A stretch of DNA of 64,000 nucleotides from Sipunculus nudus (lineage: Eukaryota > Annelida > Sipuncula > Golfingiida > Sipunculidae): the NCBI GenBank assembly GCA_026874595.1, contig CM049317.1, forward strand, positions 14,748,882-14,812,881. The letters are read 5' to 3'. The position numbers were made by a program, and so were the translations under genes. This document shows positions 1-59,469 of this stretch, piece by piece; positions within the stretch are counted from its first letter, which is position 1; each line of letters begins with the position of its first letter. The notes below the pieces were generated by a model that worked only from the letters and a program-made list of their open reading frames with translations, had not been told where the DNA came from and made no database searches.

Positions 1-3000
1 GTACCATATAAAATTATAGACTTTATTCCTAGGACTAACATATACATATAAAAAAGTTTCTCAGCCAACACAACTGGCTGAACTCTTTTGTCCTGGTGTG
101 GATGCATGTTTTGAGCAGTGTGTGCATTTGCATTTACAGGTCACAAAACCTGAACTCTTTTAATATTTACCTCACAAATACGCTTTGTATGCATAATTAT
201 TAAGAGAATACAACAGAGTATTCCTTGTATGCCTGTCCAAAACTGACTATAAAACATAAAACCATATCAAATTCATCATTACCTAAGGCATAAAGTGTTG
301 TCTAAATCAATAAAAAAACAGTTGTTCTCTTCAGCAATACTGCACATAAATATTTTAACTTGTTCTTTGAAGTGCACATGATTTTCCTGAATGAAATGGC
401 AAATAAAATTTGGTGTTACAAAATTCATACAAGTTCAAATTAAAAAAATTATTGTCTATCATTCAATCCCAGACAGAATTTTCTACACATTCTATACATA
501 TCTGGACTGCTGTAAATTAAAGTGAATACATTTGTTACATTAATTTGTAATTCTTCTGTTGTAGTGGACCAGTTGTAAACTTGATACCACCGTCATATAC
601 AAAAGAGATCAGTTTATTTACTTGACCCAGAATCAAATGCCCTTTCTGAGAATAAACAAATCATGCTATATCAGTATTGGGTAACTTGAAATATAATTTT
701 TAGTTTTAACACTTAATGCAACTGCTTAAAAGTGCCATCTAGTGTACAATTGTAAACAAATTTTGTTTCAATTTACTTGTTAATTTTAAACAAGAACTTT
801 AATCACAGCTCTGTTCATTAAAGTATTACTGAAATACTAAAATTACCCTCTATCCTTCAATTCATCTAAATGTTAGAAAGGACACCTTATCATGTTAACA
901 TCTCATTTGCACTATATTGTTCAATATAACACTAGATGGCATTGACAAGCAAATTTGGTATTATTGTAAATTACAATACATTTTTAAAGAACCCCATTGA
1001 GATATTATTAAATTAACTAGTAAATGAATTAGGAAATGGAATTTTTCTTGCCACTTGAATATTTATTCATTAAATTCAAACAAATAAATCCTCAATGTAG
1101 TCACAATGATAGTCACCTTCAGAAGCTCACTCTTTCCTACAATTAACATGCAAAAATGGCTGTCAACATACATCATATATTATAAACCAGAAATATCAGC
1201 TCCATGTCTTTTCTTCAGAAGAAAAATATAAACATTTGAAAAATCTAGCATTACATTCACTTTCAGAAAACAAAGTTTGAGGCCATTCACTTTACACCAC
1301 ATACAACTACAGCCAATTGTTAAGCTTAGATGACAGACAGAGAAAATTAGATGTTTCTTAGGCTAAAAAAATTAAGATGTTTATGTAAAATGGAACTGTG
1401 AATACTAATGGAAGAATATTTTGTGCTTTTTTAAGATATTCATGACACATAATAACTTGTTGGCTAACTTAATACTAAGCTTAACTATCAAACGTTTGAG
1501 TTACTCATCACTGTAATGTAGGAGCTACTTGAGCAAAGACCTTTGACCTCTGACAGACAACTATCTAAAATCAGTTAATTCTGCTTGATCCTTGGTGTAA
1601 TGCATAAATGCTGATATCAAAATTGGAGCATTATCCAAATTTCATTTTCTGTACTTTTGCTGCCAATGATTTCCATGCAAATTTCTACATGAAGATGTTA
1701 AACCTTTAAATTTAGTAAATAACTGTCTCTTTATACAAATGAGTAAAGAAAATTCATGTCATCCACATATAAAACTTCCCTGTGTTTTTGAATAAAGGGT
1801 TTTAAAGATTTCAAGTTGATTTAGTAAAAACAACTTCATGCTCCTAAAGCTAATTAAGTTATAACTTCTGATAAAATCACTTATGCTGGGGCTTAAAAAT
1901 TAATTTTCCATACATCTTACTCATGAAAAGATATTCAAAGGACATATACCATATATGCTAAAACAAACTTGGTAAGACACTCTCGAATAATCATATCTGT
2001 CAATACTGTATTAAAGTTTATATCTTGATGCTCAGGTATACAATAAATGTAAAATAATCTCTTACAGTTACAAGATCAAACCCTAAACTTGATGATCTTA
2101 AATTAAATGCATCTAATATATCTTAATTTCTTATCTATTCATCTAACAGAACATGGTTAATTTGACAATAACCTATTGTAAAAAAATACAAATACAATTA
2201 GTGTCTCCATAAAACAGTTCCAACTCTAACTGCCATCATTATATAGAACTGATACAGACAGAAGGAATTTACCCATGCATCTCCCTTTACAAATGCATTT
2301 CCCTTCATATTCAAAACAATTTTAACTTGGACTACCATTTTTTAACAACTGATAAGTCACCAACTATGATGACCTTGTGATAGCAAGCCTGTAAAGAAAT
2401 GAAAATATTTCTGCCAGAATGTAAAACACAGGTTCATTGGCAAAATATATTAGATCCTAACAGGAACACCTATTTTTGGACTTAGAATCTGATTTCTAGA
2501 AAAGTGCAAAATTAGAATGCACTCCCTCCTTTTTTTTGAAAAAAACTGAAATCTTGAAAATTAACATAAACAAATAAATTTTAGGTAAACTTCTGAAAAA
2601 AATATTGGAATTGTCTAAATGAATAAGTACAAAAAAGGTTTGTATAAATACCTACAGTTTTCACCAGGGTGTGTGTGATAGCATCATTTGTTAATTCTTA
2701 ATTACATGAAAAAAAAAAAGTAATTTTGTTACAAATATTATTAAATACATATTTGACAACTGCCCTGAATGACATATCTGATAAATGGTTAAGTTTCATT
2801 TAACATCTATAACCTTAATTAAATAATTCTGTGGACAACTAGATGGACAGATGCAATGAAAAAAAAACTCAATCAGGTTTTCATCCCATGCTCTAAGCAT
2901 GTCTGGTTATGTGTAATCAACAGAAGTTTAAAGAGATGCATTTGCAAACATACCCTGTCTCCCCATTTCAATATAAGGAAAGTGGCTACAGTTGGATTGT

Positions 3001-3550
3001 TAAAAAGTTAAATGCTGCTATAACATTGATGCTTGTGTTTCATTAAAAAAAATTGTAAGAGTTTATATATGAAACTATGAATACTGATCTGTGTCAGCTA
3101 TGACTGAATGTATCACAAATATTTTCTGGCATATTAATACAACATTTATGTCTGATCTTTTGTGTAAGCATATTGGTCACTTTGTAAAAAAAAAAGTCAT
3201 GCTGCCATATGTAATACAAGGCTAGGCTAGATACATACAGTTACAATATAAATCACAATGCATAGTGCACCACTGGCAAATATACAGCCTAAACCATACA
3301 AATTATTTGTTATTCTGTGTGTACAACCAGTGCATATTGGCTTATGGCCTTAATACGAACCCCATACAAAAATTATCATCAAAATATTGAATCTAACCCT
3401 GGGGCTAAATACATCAAAATATCAATACATGGTATGCTCAGAATACATAAATTTAACCTTTTCTATAGAAAGGCTAGCTTCATCCATTTTAATCTAATAT
3501 CTATATCTTATATATTTATTACAAAGATATCCTGTGTGATTGGACAAAAC

Positions 3551-3640
3551 TACAGTAGAACCTGTCTCATAAGACCACCCGTGAATTAAGACCTTTTTGG
3601 CCAGTCCCAGGCAGGGTTTTATTACACAGGTTTCACTGTA
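3551..3640. mobile_element. short TA-flanked MITE
   Basis: Ends are inverted: the left reads CAGTAGAACCTGTCTCA and the right, reverse complemented, CAGTGAAACCTGTGTAA. Both are bordered by TA, as for Tc1/mariner insertions. It is internally deleted and has no coding capacity. It is related in its ends to the elements at 9946-11088 and 41467-41650. Confidence 0.65.
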
Positions 3641-4955
3641 TTAAAGGAAGAACATACCTAATATTTGAAATGTAAAATGAAGAGCAAGAATAGACACAGT
3701 AAGAAACAATTCCGCATCATGACAGTAAAATATCCTAGTATGACTTAACTGTTTAGCTTATAATATATATGAACGTGGAATGCTCTGTCCACCAAAATAT
3801 TTTGCCTCTAGCAAGTGCTGCCATCTTGTGGCTGTGATATGTATCAGAGATATGACAATTGAATGTAATGAAAATGGAATTGAACAAACACCATACACTT
3901 AAACACAGAGATATATGAGATAAAGTGGAGTAAATAGCTGTCAATCTACAAGACACAAAGGAGACGAGACTTTTTAATGTAAAAGTACCTAAAATGGAAT
4001 TTCTGTTATCAAAACACAAAGAACACACATATACTGGGTTTACACATGATACTAAAATGAAATCCACAAGGGTTCATTCTATATAACATCATAATAATAT
4101 GTAATAGTTTTAGTAAACAATGTTTAAGTTCAAATAATGATCAGCTGTAATGTAATCCTGATCTCTAAATAGTAGTGTTGTCTAATTAAATCATTAACTA
4201 CCCAAGGATATGATCCCAACCACTAATCCCCCTGTGGCGTACATATAACCCATATAGGATAGGAGATACATCAATTGTATAATCACACTTTTGCCAGTGG
4301 ATACATTCATGAGGCGGCTTAGGGCACACAAAAGTGCAATATAACTTGTGGTTATGGAATACCTATGAATATTTTAGTCCTGTGTTACAAATGTTCTGTT
4401 CATCATATGATTGATAGAACATAAGTGAAAGTAGGCTTAAGAGAAAGTATTATGAATTTTGATGTATTTAATACAAATAATTACTAAAATATATCATACA
4501 GCAAGTAGAGTGCAGTCACTATTAGAGATGAGGCTACTTTTCCATTACCCTGGTAGGTAAATGTCTTGTGATGTTACACTGAGGCAGCACACATGGTTTA
4601 AATACAAAGAGCATATGTGAGCTGCAAACAGTTAACTAGTTATCACTTTAGTGTGGTGATGTTGGTGGCTAAAGGCTGTATACTTTGCTTTATACATGCA
4701 TACTGTTGGATAAATTAAAAATAGACATTGTTAAATAATAATACATGTATGTATACAATATCTGACACTCCACAGTCATATATACTGTACACTCAAACAT
4801 TCTGGTAATATGAAACTCTGATACTGACAAACAAGTAGGTTTCTAATATTCCTAGCATTATTCAACAGTTTCTTCAGGCATAAAATAAGCATTCTTACAT
4901 TGGTACCCAAACCATACACCCCATTTAACCACTGGTACCTAAAATCAGATGTGGG

Positions 4956-4996
4956 CTCTGATTGGTTAAAGGACACCAGTTGTCAGCTCTGATTGG
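4956..4996 (+). promoter_or_regulatory. paired CTCTGATTGG (CCAAT-box) motifs
   Basis: Two identical 10-mers, CTCTGATTGG, start at 4956 and 4987, 31 bp apart, about three helical turns, as in many NF-Y-bound promoters. There is no recognised gene start beside them, so their role is unknown. Confidence 0.3.
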
Positions 4997-6292
4997 CTGA
5001 GAAGCCCTAAGATTTAAAAGAAATACCAATCCAATCTGCAGCTTAGTTTCATAATTATGGTAACATCAAGTTTCTAAAATTTTAAAAGATCTGTTATTAT
5101 TTCCCACATAACCCATTCTTCATTAAAGATATTTGCAAATATAGGCCTACAAGTGACACTGGGAACTAGCTGAGGCAGAATGGGTACCAGTGGTTATCAT
5201 CTGAGCAGACAGCATGAAAGTCAGGGGAATCATGACTTCTGGACAAGTGTCAAAACCAGCCAATCCAGGGCTTTTTATTATTAACTATAAATGGGTATAA
5301 GGGGTACTGCAATCTGGCTTAAGTAGGGGTATAGTTGGAGTACAACCGGTTCCATGGTGACTATTATGTATAAAATATATTCTAGACAGATATCCATGAA
5401 CTTATGTGCCATGGACTGACATGCCCAGGAGTTATATTAAACAATTTCTGGGAAATTATGGTACCAGTATTCCTAAAAGGGTGGGTGCATTAAATATCTG
5501 ACATTTAAAAAGATAATATTTGACATTATATATCTGGTTTTGATACTTTAGCATATAATCATATTTTTCATTAAAACCAGAAATAGTGACCAAGTCCTTT
5601 ATGAGACCAAGCAATAGGCATCTGTATGTAAATGTACAAAAAAAGCAATATTAAAATACATATAAAATAGGTATAAAAGGTGGCATGGCATGACTGAATA
5701 AAGCAGAACAATATGTCACCACTGATAAACAGATAAAACGTCTGATAGCTAGCATAGTTATCAACAGTCATATCAAATGAGGTAGCACTAGCTGGTTTCA
5801 AGATCTCCACCTGAGGTCACTCTGCTGCAAGTTTATGCAATCCCACAAGACATCAAACTCTATTGGATCTGGTCATGTGACCCTTCCCCTGGATTATCTA
5901 TTCCTCGCACAGATTGTCCATCTTTCACAAAATGTTAACACCAGCTCCCCAAGTGTCTTAAACACATGGGTTTTGTAGCTGAATATTACCTTATAACGCA
6001 GCTGTAAATGTCATGCAGTAGTGACCTCTGGTGGAGATCATATTCACCACATTATTTCACTCTTACACCACATTCCATTAATTTATCCTATTTGACTTAA
6101 TCTCATGCATGGTCAGACAGTGTAGTGCTACTAACTAACTACTATGTACAGATATAACTGATTTAGCTGGTATACTGGACCCATATTTAGCAGCCTGTTT
6201 GGTGTAAAAATCAAACACACATTCAAACTTATCCACTGTACCAAATTAGTAGGCTGATTTGCATAAATACATGTATGTAAAAACCTAAGTGA

Positions 6293-6347
6293 TCATGTGA
6301 TATATTATCATGTGACATGCAATCACATGACATGCAACATCATGTGA
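6293..6347. repeat. four TCATGTGA/TCACATGA E-boxes at about 15-bp spacing
   Basis: TCATGTGA occurs at 6293, 6308 and 6340, and its reverse complement TCACATGA at 6323. Spacings are 15, 15 and 17 bp. The octamer equals the extended E-box bound by MiT/TFE and USF factors. The regular spacing also fits a decayed 15-bp tandem repeat. Confidence 0.5.
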
Positions 6348-7837
6348 TGTTATATTGTGCCTTGGCATATGTTTTATACATGACTATCTAATAAAAGCAA
6401 ATTCTTTTCTGCATATTGTCATACAAAGGTACCGCGTAAGGCAATGTCACATTTTGCTCTTACAGACAACAAAACGTTAAAATACAGTAATACCTAGTTC
6501 TTTCGCCAACATCAGGGTCAATAGGAATTATTGGCGATGGGTGAGGGTGGTGGATAACTGAGGGTATCAAATTTGGAAAAGGCTTAAGTAGCTTTTATAC
6601 ACCATGCACATTACAGAGTGGCTAAACATTGCAATGCATTAATTGGCCTGGTAAATGGAAACTAGACTCATGTAAGTCATGCACCACATGGCTGCTGGGA
6701 AATTGTGAAAGGACGAAGTGTGTTAGAAAAAGTGAATACAAGCTGAAAATTGGGGCTCTGACATTAATAGTGGTGTGTGAATTTGGTGATTAAAATATTT
6801 AGCAAATATAACAAGTTTAAATGTTTAATGTAAAGGTATGTCATCATAATTATTTCATGTTTAAGTGTTATTTTACCTTAACTGTCTGGTGAACATATAT
6901 CCACAAACATACATATGAAAAGTAATATACAGAACAAAGTTAGAGCATAGATGAAAACTCCATGACTTTAAATGCAAGAAAAGAATAATTTATGGCAAAA
7001 ACTCATCTAGCCACAATATGTCTGTTTAACAGTTATATCGCAGATCAGGTCAAATACTAAAACCAATGATAATATAGATTTGTATGCACTAGGTATTCTA
7101 AGATGTTTAGAAATTTATGCAACCTGTTAATTATAGCTGGACTTGTCAGTTTTTCTGTGTCTATGTGTTTTGTTGTAAGGATTTGAAACTGCATTGAAAT
7201 AAGATGTACAGTTCTGCCTGCAACCATATTGCTGTAGTGATTTTTTAGTTCTTTTACCAAACCAATATCTGTGTGGACACAAACTACATATAAGATATTA
7301 TGAGTTCAGATAAGTAGGTAGGATTATATTCACTTCATTTATACATCAGCCCTAAAATATAACATTATAAGATGTATAAAGCACAACATTAACTTGTGTC
7401 TCACAAAAAGATTTATGAAATAAAGTACACAGCAAATATAATTAAAAGGTATCAAAAGTACATGACTTCTGCCAGCTAATTCACAGTATTTCATTTGGTC
7501 CATTGTGGTTGGTCAACATGTTTGAATTATTTAGTGATATTGTGCTTACATTTTAAGAAATTTTTACATAAATTATTTCACACAGGGTCCCTACTGATTA
7601 GTGTGTATTTTTTATTGTGCATTTCCAGTCTAATTGCTGCAGAGACAGCCTGCAACAGCAGAGGAAGTGAATACACCGTGCTGTGTTTAAAAAATCAAAC
7701 CGTAGAAAAATCATTCAGTTTGAATAAGTTGTAATATATGCAGCAAATTAACCAATCAATGCAGTTGGAATGTGCAGCAATAGAAACAGCAAGCTTCTAC
7801 AGCATTTCCCTCTAGTATTTTCTTTGCTGAGCCATGC

Positions 7838-7876
7838 AATTGGAATAACCAATTGGAATAACCAATTGGAATAACC
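7838..7876 (+). repeat. three exact copies of AATTGGAATAACC
   Basis: The 13-bp unit is repeated three times without change (7838, 7851, 7864). It is a short young minisatellite of no evident function. Confidence 0.85.
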
Positions 7877-8556
7877 ATTAGTATAAACAGGTAAGACAAA
7901 CTGCAGTAATTTTTAACATCACTGCTTCTCAGGCCATGCAACTAGATTATTGTCCAGAGGACAAACAGTACAAGTGTGTCATCTTCTCTGTAAAATACTG
8001 AGTTTAGTATATTAACCTGTAATAATTTAAAATCAACACTGTATTGCTACCCATTATAACAGCCTATGGATACTGAAGCATAACAGTAGGTTTGCTTCGT
8101 GCTCTTAGCAGCTTTCCTTACTATATCTGACCCTTCTACTATATTAGTTATGTATAACAAAGCAGTCACTATATAGCCAATCACAATGCTTAATATTATC
8201 ACATGACTTCCCAGTCACTAACCAGGTACCAGTAACTATGGAAATAACAGTATCTTTTAATTCTGTTTGACTTGATTAAGATATGGTCATCTTTGATTTA
8301 TCTCTTATTATCACTTCAAAAAGAAATGCATTTTCAGGTGCCTACATCAAAACAGATCAGATATAAGTCTGATTATCAAATGTTTTCCGTTTTAAAAAAA
8401 AATAAGTTTGTTTCAGTACTTCTGAAATCACGTCTCATGCTTCAGCAGATACAAAAGTTAAAATTCATGAGAATTTTATAATTACCTTAATAAATGACTA
8501 TTTACTCTCAATGCTGCTGGATTTAAGGTGGAACTACTAAGATCACAATATGCAAA

Positions 8557-8562
8557 TTTATT
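8557..8562 (-). promoter_or_regulatory. candidate AATAAA polyadenylation signal
   Basis: On the minus strand AATAAA lies 22 nt beyond the CDK4/6 stop codon, followed by a T-rich, TG-containing stretch. It would give a very short 3' UTR. Other AATAAA hexamers exist further down in this AT-rich flank, so a longer UTR is equally possible. Confidence 0.35.
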
Positions 8563-8584
8563 TTACAAGGGTTTCTGGGATATT

Positions 8585-54001
<45,417 letters not shown>

Positions 54002-54710
54002 TGCAGATGATGTAGATACCTGCTCATCACAATGTAACATCCTGTCAGAATCTGTTTCTTCCGTGGTACTGGTACTGGTACTTTCTGTCCATCCCTCTGA
54101 AAATTATAAAAGAAATTAAATATATATGAAAATATAAAAAAACTGTTAAACAAATTTTTGTAATCAATCAGCTGAAATAACTGTGTGAATTCTGTTTTCA
54201 TACATATTCTGTGTGAGTTTCTTTAATCTACAAAATATATGTTCCAAAATAAGAAATTACAATACTAGTCTATGTTTTTGCAAATGCACTTGTATACAAT
54301 TAATGCTGTAGAACTAGATATTATTTTAAGGTCTTTATTTTAATATTGGACCAAATACATTACAAATATATATCATACCATTTTTTTAGTTATATTGACA
54401 ATATTGGAAAAAAAAGAACAATTGCAAATGCATCTTAATAGAGAAAAATCTGGTAGAAAGAGAACTTCTCTAAGTTTAAATAAGATTTTTAGATCTTCAA
54501 AAATGATGATTTATATTTAATGATATATTATAATATAGAAAAAATGTTTAAAAAATAATGTTACATTATAAAATCATAAAATACATGCATAAGTGATATG
54601 AAAAGTACTTTCCTGCCATGCTGTAAGACAATGTTCACCAGTTTTCTAATATTTGAAATATCAGTTAAACCTGTCTGAATTTTATTTGAAAAGTAGATCA
54701 TATGTATGGG

Positions 54711-54711
<1 letters not shown>

Positions 54712-54758
<47 letters not shown>

Positions 54759-54770
54759 TTATATATATAT
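54712..54770. repeat. (TA)n microsatellite
   Basis: About 40 bp of pure TA, then a slightly interrupted continuation. Confidence 0.95.
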
Positions 54771-56887
54771 TTGCAAAATCTGAGGGGGTTTTAATTAACA
54801 GAAAAGACCAAAGTCTTTGAGATTACATCATAAATACATGGGAATAACAACTAATTCTGGTTTTATTTTCTTTCATAAACAAATGTGAATGTCTGGGGAA
54901 ACTGACCACGCTTCAGGAAGTTTGTAATATATCAACATCTGCTGCGTGATCTATTTATATCCTTCACATGGCAATTAAAAATACGGGGGCCTATGTATCA
55001 TAATATGTGGGATGCCTGGAAATAAATGTGTCGATGTGCCATGACACAATGTTAAAAAGGAGGTGGTATTATATCTGGCTCTGTATTTGTAAACACAACG
55101 TAATCAGGCTTATCGTTACACTGCTTTTATCTTTTAATGGATTATGATTACCCAGTCATTCTTTTCTAATAAAAACCACCTCACACAAAGGCGGATTTAA
55201 TGTTTGAGATAGGAAGTTTATTCAGCCCATAATTGCCGCAACATGTCATACACAGTTTTTTTATCAATGAAAGTTAATTATCCAAAAACAAGTTCAGTAA
55301 GACATAGCTTCACACTGAAGTATATGATTAAATCGCTGTATTATCTTATCTGTTCCTAACCCTGTATATAAAATTTTGAGTTAATTTCATGTTTCTTCAT
55401 TAATTAAACCATGTCCGTGTAATTGGCCAATATATTGAATGGGCCACTTAAGAAGCTGATTTTGAATAATTTCCATGTATATCTATATTTCACCCTTATT
55501 ATGTACAGGCTCTTAATGGAAGTGAATGCTTATTGTTCTACATCATAATTCATATGGAGTAAAGGACCAATACAAACACAGGTCATAAGGTAATTTTAAT
55601 TTTCATGAGGGTAATGCAGGGTCAAATGATTTTCATTGGATATTGGGGGTACTGGCAAATCAATGTCACTTTCATATAATAGATATTAGTCAGTCATTTG
55701 TAAACCAGGAATCACCAAAATGCACACTTCCAACTTCCTGATTGACATACAAGTGGGTGTGGCTAGCATGTCAATACTATACAAGTTGGTTGATGCGTGG
55801 GTGGGACTGAAGGTTAAAATCTAGTACATGTTTTTGTACTTCAACATTATAGTTATTATTTCCCTGTTTCTGGTCCCGAAACTGATATTTAAAAACAGAT
55901 AATAAGTGAAATAACTTCAGGGTTCCGAATTAATTTTTTTAAATTTTACTATCAAGGTTTTAGCGTTTTATTTTTATTTAAAAAATCTGCATTATCAAGA
56001 CTTTTTTGCATGGCCTCCTTTACCACCCCTTGAAGTATCAGTTACTGCTCAATTTCTCTGTTTACTTACCTTTTTTTCATGCACAAGTCTATTTAATAAA
56101 ATTTAATGGACATTAGAGCATCCCGTAATTGCTTCTCTTGGTCTGCAGCCATTATAACTATTAAGTGAAAGATTTTTTTTTATATAGCAATTCTAAATAT
56201 TAATAATAAGGTAATCCCCATTTCATAGAAAACAAGTCCACTGTGTATAATTATCCTCCATTAAGGCCATATAAAAATAATGTGTTCTATGGATTTTCAG
56301 CTCCTCTTTTTGTGAGTCATTTTATTTTTTTTTTATTTGCAAATTAATACCAGGTCTTTGGTAATGTTGCAATTTGTGCTGTGGCACAAATCCCTTCAAA
56401 GAATTATTAAAGGATGGCAAATCGACTTAATTCTGTTTTGAGAATTAACACCATTTAAAAAAATGGAGCAAATTTTTTTTTAATTTTCAGGAAACCTGGC
56501 AAAATTTATAGTACTGTGTCTCAACTGCTTGCTCACACCATATTTTTCCCCCATAGTGTGTAAAACAATAAATTTGTGAGGCATAACAGCTACTATGGCT
56601 TTAGATATTTTTAAAGGATAGATCCCTGGCCTGTCAGTGACAGTGTCTATTGAATGAGGATGAAAGAAATGTGATGATCAATAAGACTGGTATGTTATGG
56701 ATAAGACTTGCAGATTTCAGGTTTTATATGCACGCAGTAAGGAATAAACCAAAGGTTATATCCTGTTGTTGGGAAATGAGAGCTAATCTCTGAGGGATTT
56801 CACCATTGTCTTTGAGGTCCTGCCAGGGTTCTGAACAAGGAATTTTTATTATGCAGTCCAATGCTTCAAAGGGACATAAACATTTGC

Positions 56888-57355
56888 AATTATATGTGTA
56901 TTATCTCACACTAATAGTTTATTTTGGCTGATTATAAAGGTTTCCCAGTGAAACAATCCTGGCACACAGACTTTCTCTCTCCATTTCACTTGTTTTATAC
57001 ATTGTTATGTTTCTGGGTGTGAGAATACACAGCCCACATGTTTGTTTACCATAACAAGACTGCATTACAAGGACAAGATATCCCAAAAAAGGAAAAGAAA
57101 GAAGAAACACAGATTGGTTGGAAGCCTGAAAAATCTTGATTTGTGAAGCTGTGTTGTATTGGCAACCAGAAGGCATGAATGTTTTATTTGTTTTGCATCA
57201 CTGTTTGCACCCATTGCAATCTTATTTCCACTCATGTATAGGAGTAAGAAAACCATTTCAGAGTGGAATGTTGGCCAATAGTGAAATATTTTAAGGAGAA
57301 AACACTAAATTTCATGTATATGGAACATACCTGATATGTGAACAAGTCCCTTTAA
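56888..57355 (+). repeat. 450-bp dispersed repeat, copy 1
   Basis: Shares with copy 2 the phrases TGTTTTATACATTGTT, CAGCCCACATGT/CAGTCCACATGTGT, GCACCCATTGCAA, CACTCATGTATAGG/CACCCATGTACAGG and ACCTGATATGTGAACA/GCCTGGTATGTGAATA. No function known. Confidence 0.75.
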
Positions 57356-57876
57356 CCACCAGGCTACATCCTACCCCTGACAGCTTATATGTTTTAGGAT
57401 AAGGAGAACTGCAATTTATTAACAAATCACTTGAGACCTTTAAAAGAACAGTAAATCACTCTGTAATGCAAAGTGAAGGCCATATAAAGACCGACATCCA
57501 GGTGACCTACATGTATGCCATCCGTTGATATTCTTGGAAAGTTTCTGTTTTTGTGCCTAATCTATACAATATGAGTAACTTGACAAGTGACCAGAAATAT
57601 GTTACAAATATAACATGTATATTTTTTCATCAAAATTAGGGCTCTATATCCAAACAGGCAACCTCTAGTAATCAGCTTTTCCATCTGTCTGTTCATCCAT
57701 TCATCTGTCTGACCACCCAGCACACCCTTTCATGTACACTACGGTAACTATAAAATGTGCCTTACTTTTAAATCTAGAAACAGTCAGTAATCTTTGATTA
57801 TGAACATCCTTTTGCATATACTATCTGCTTAACTAATTAAAAAAATCAGTCTGTGAAATGTGAAAGAGATTGTATG

Positions 57877-57955
57877 CAATCATCATCATCTTCACAGTTC
57901 TGTCAACAGGATCAATCATCATCATCATCATCATCACAGTTCTGTCAACAGGATC

Positions 57956-58001
<46 letters not shown>

Positions 58002-58078
58002 TTCTTCACAGTTCTGTCAACAGGATCAATCATCATCATCATCATCATCATCATCTTCACAGTTCTGTCAACAGGATC

Positions 58079-58109
<31 letters not shown>

Positions 58110-58980
58110 TTCACAGTTCTGTCAACAGGATCAATCATCATCATCATCATCATCATCATCACAGTTCCTGACAGCAGTATTGTTCATCATCATTATCATC
58201 ATCATTATCATCATCACAGTTCCTGTAAGCGGGATAGTTCATCATCATCATCACAGTTCCTGTCAGCAGTACTGTTCATCATCATTATCATCTTCACAGT
58301 TCCTGTCAGCAGTATTGTTCATCATCATTATCATCATTATCATCATAATCATCATCACAGTTCCTGTCAGCAGTATTGTTCATCATCATTATCATCATCA
58401 TTATCATCATCACAGTTCCTGTAAGCAGGATAGTTCATCATCATCATCACAGTTCCTGTCAGCAGTACTGTTCATCATCATTATCATCTTCACCGTTCCT
58501 GTCAGCAGTATTGTTCATCATCATTATCATCATTATCATCATAATCATCACAGTTCCTGTCAGCAGTATTGTTCATCATCATTATCATCATTATTATTAT
58601 CATCATCACAGTTCCTGTCAGCAGTATTGTTCATCATCATTATCACCATCAACTTCACAGTTCCTGTCAACAGGATTGTTCATCATCATCATCACAGATC
58701 CTGTCAGCAGTATTGTTCATGATCATCATCATCATCTTCACAGTTCCTGTCAGCAGGATTGTTCATAATCCTCATCATTGTTCCAGCCATTAGGATTGTT
58801 CATCATCATCATCATCTCTCTTCTTTTCAGCATGATTGTTCATCATCATCAACATCATCATTGATCACCAAAATCATCATCATCATCATCACCACCATTT
58901 TTCTGACATCTTGATTATTCACCATCATTATCATCTCTGTTCCTGTCATCAGGATCTTCTTCGTTATCATCATTATCAAT
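57877..58980 (+). repeat. compound (ATC)n microsatellite and CAGTTCCTGTCAGCAG minisatellite
   Basis: Six early units alternate CAGTTCTGTCAACAGGATCA with variable (ATC)n; later units use CAGTTCCTGTCAGCAGTATT and ATCATTATC variants. A higher-order unit of about 192 bp (58218-58409 and 58410-58600) is duplicated. Long plus-strand frames of poly-Ser, poly-His or poly-Ile and a poly-Met minus frame are products of the repeat in different frames. Confidence 0.95.
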
Positions 58981-59139
58981 CATCGACAACCTTTCATTTA
59001 ATTAAATACCTAAGCTTGGGTTGCAGGCTGCCGCTATCTTTATACCCCATTCATCATGGAGTGGTTTGGTTTTCGTGCACATTTCACTTTACCATCCATC
59101 AGTGGCAAAGACAAATGTTTAACTGAATGACCGAGTAAT

Positions 59140-59460
59140 CTGTCATTTCAGACGATGACGTTCGAGTTGTCAGCGTATGCTGTAATGCAGTAACGAGCCT
59201 TCAGATGTCAGCACTACATGTTCGCTGCATGTTTCATAATTTGTTACTTCACTTGCCACTAGATGTCACTGGCATTACTTGTTCATTATCGCTGTGAGCA
59301 GCATAACAGCCGAATGCTAGCAAGCTGTGGGTTAACTTAGTATGAACTGGCACGTGTCTATATGTGGAAAAGCTTGGTTACACACTGCGGTTGTAATATC
59401 AAGGTAACACTGTTTGATGCGGTTTGTGTTCACGAGACGTCCGCGGTCTCTGAAGTGGAT
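59140..59460. promoter_or_regulatory. CpG-containing patch, candidate CDK4/6 promoter region
   Basis: About fifteen CpG dinucleotides by eye in some 320 bp, against few in the neighbouring kilobases, with GACGTCCGCGG and TGACGTTCGAG phrases and a CTCF-like site at 59256. It is 5 kb upstream of the first coding exon. No TATA box or E2F site is evident, and the patch could instead be a young repeat. Confidence 0.25.
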
Positions 59461-59469
59461 TAATGTGAG

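Larger units (their letters stand above)
1..8556. other. AT-rich flank downstream of CDK4/6, no gene seen
   Basis: All open frames here are short, lack recognisable domains and look like chance frames in AT-rich DNA. It may include the unmapped 3' UTR of CDK4/6. Sub-features listed separately: a 90-bp TA-flanked MITE at 3551, twin CCAAT motifs near 4960, an E-box cluster at 6293, a 13-bp triplicate at 7838 and CTCF-like sites. Nothing else stands out. Confidence 0.6.
54097..57870. other. upstream of the first coding exon: no exon recognised
   Basis: AT-rich. Contains a (TA)n tract (54712-54770). 56600-56660 resembles 45385-45420 (AAGGATAGRTCCNTGGCCTGT). A noncoding 5' exon of CDK4/6 would be hard to see here. 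Confidence 0.45.

Noticed and set aside
57833-58162. poly-methionine minus-strand frame with repeated IDPVDRTV
   Set aside because: Reverse reading of the same (ATC)n array.
57853-58722. 289-codon plus-strand frame, Ser-rich, the longest in the window
   Set aside because: It is entirely (TCA)n and minisatellite sequence; all other frames of the same array are equally open.
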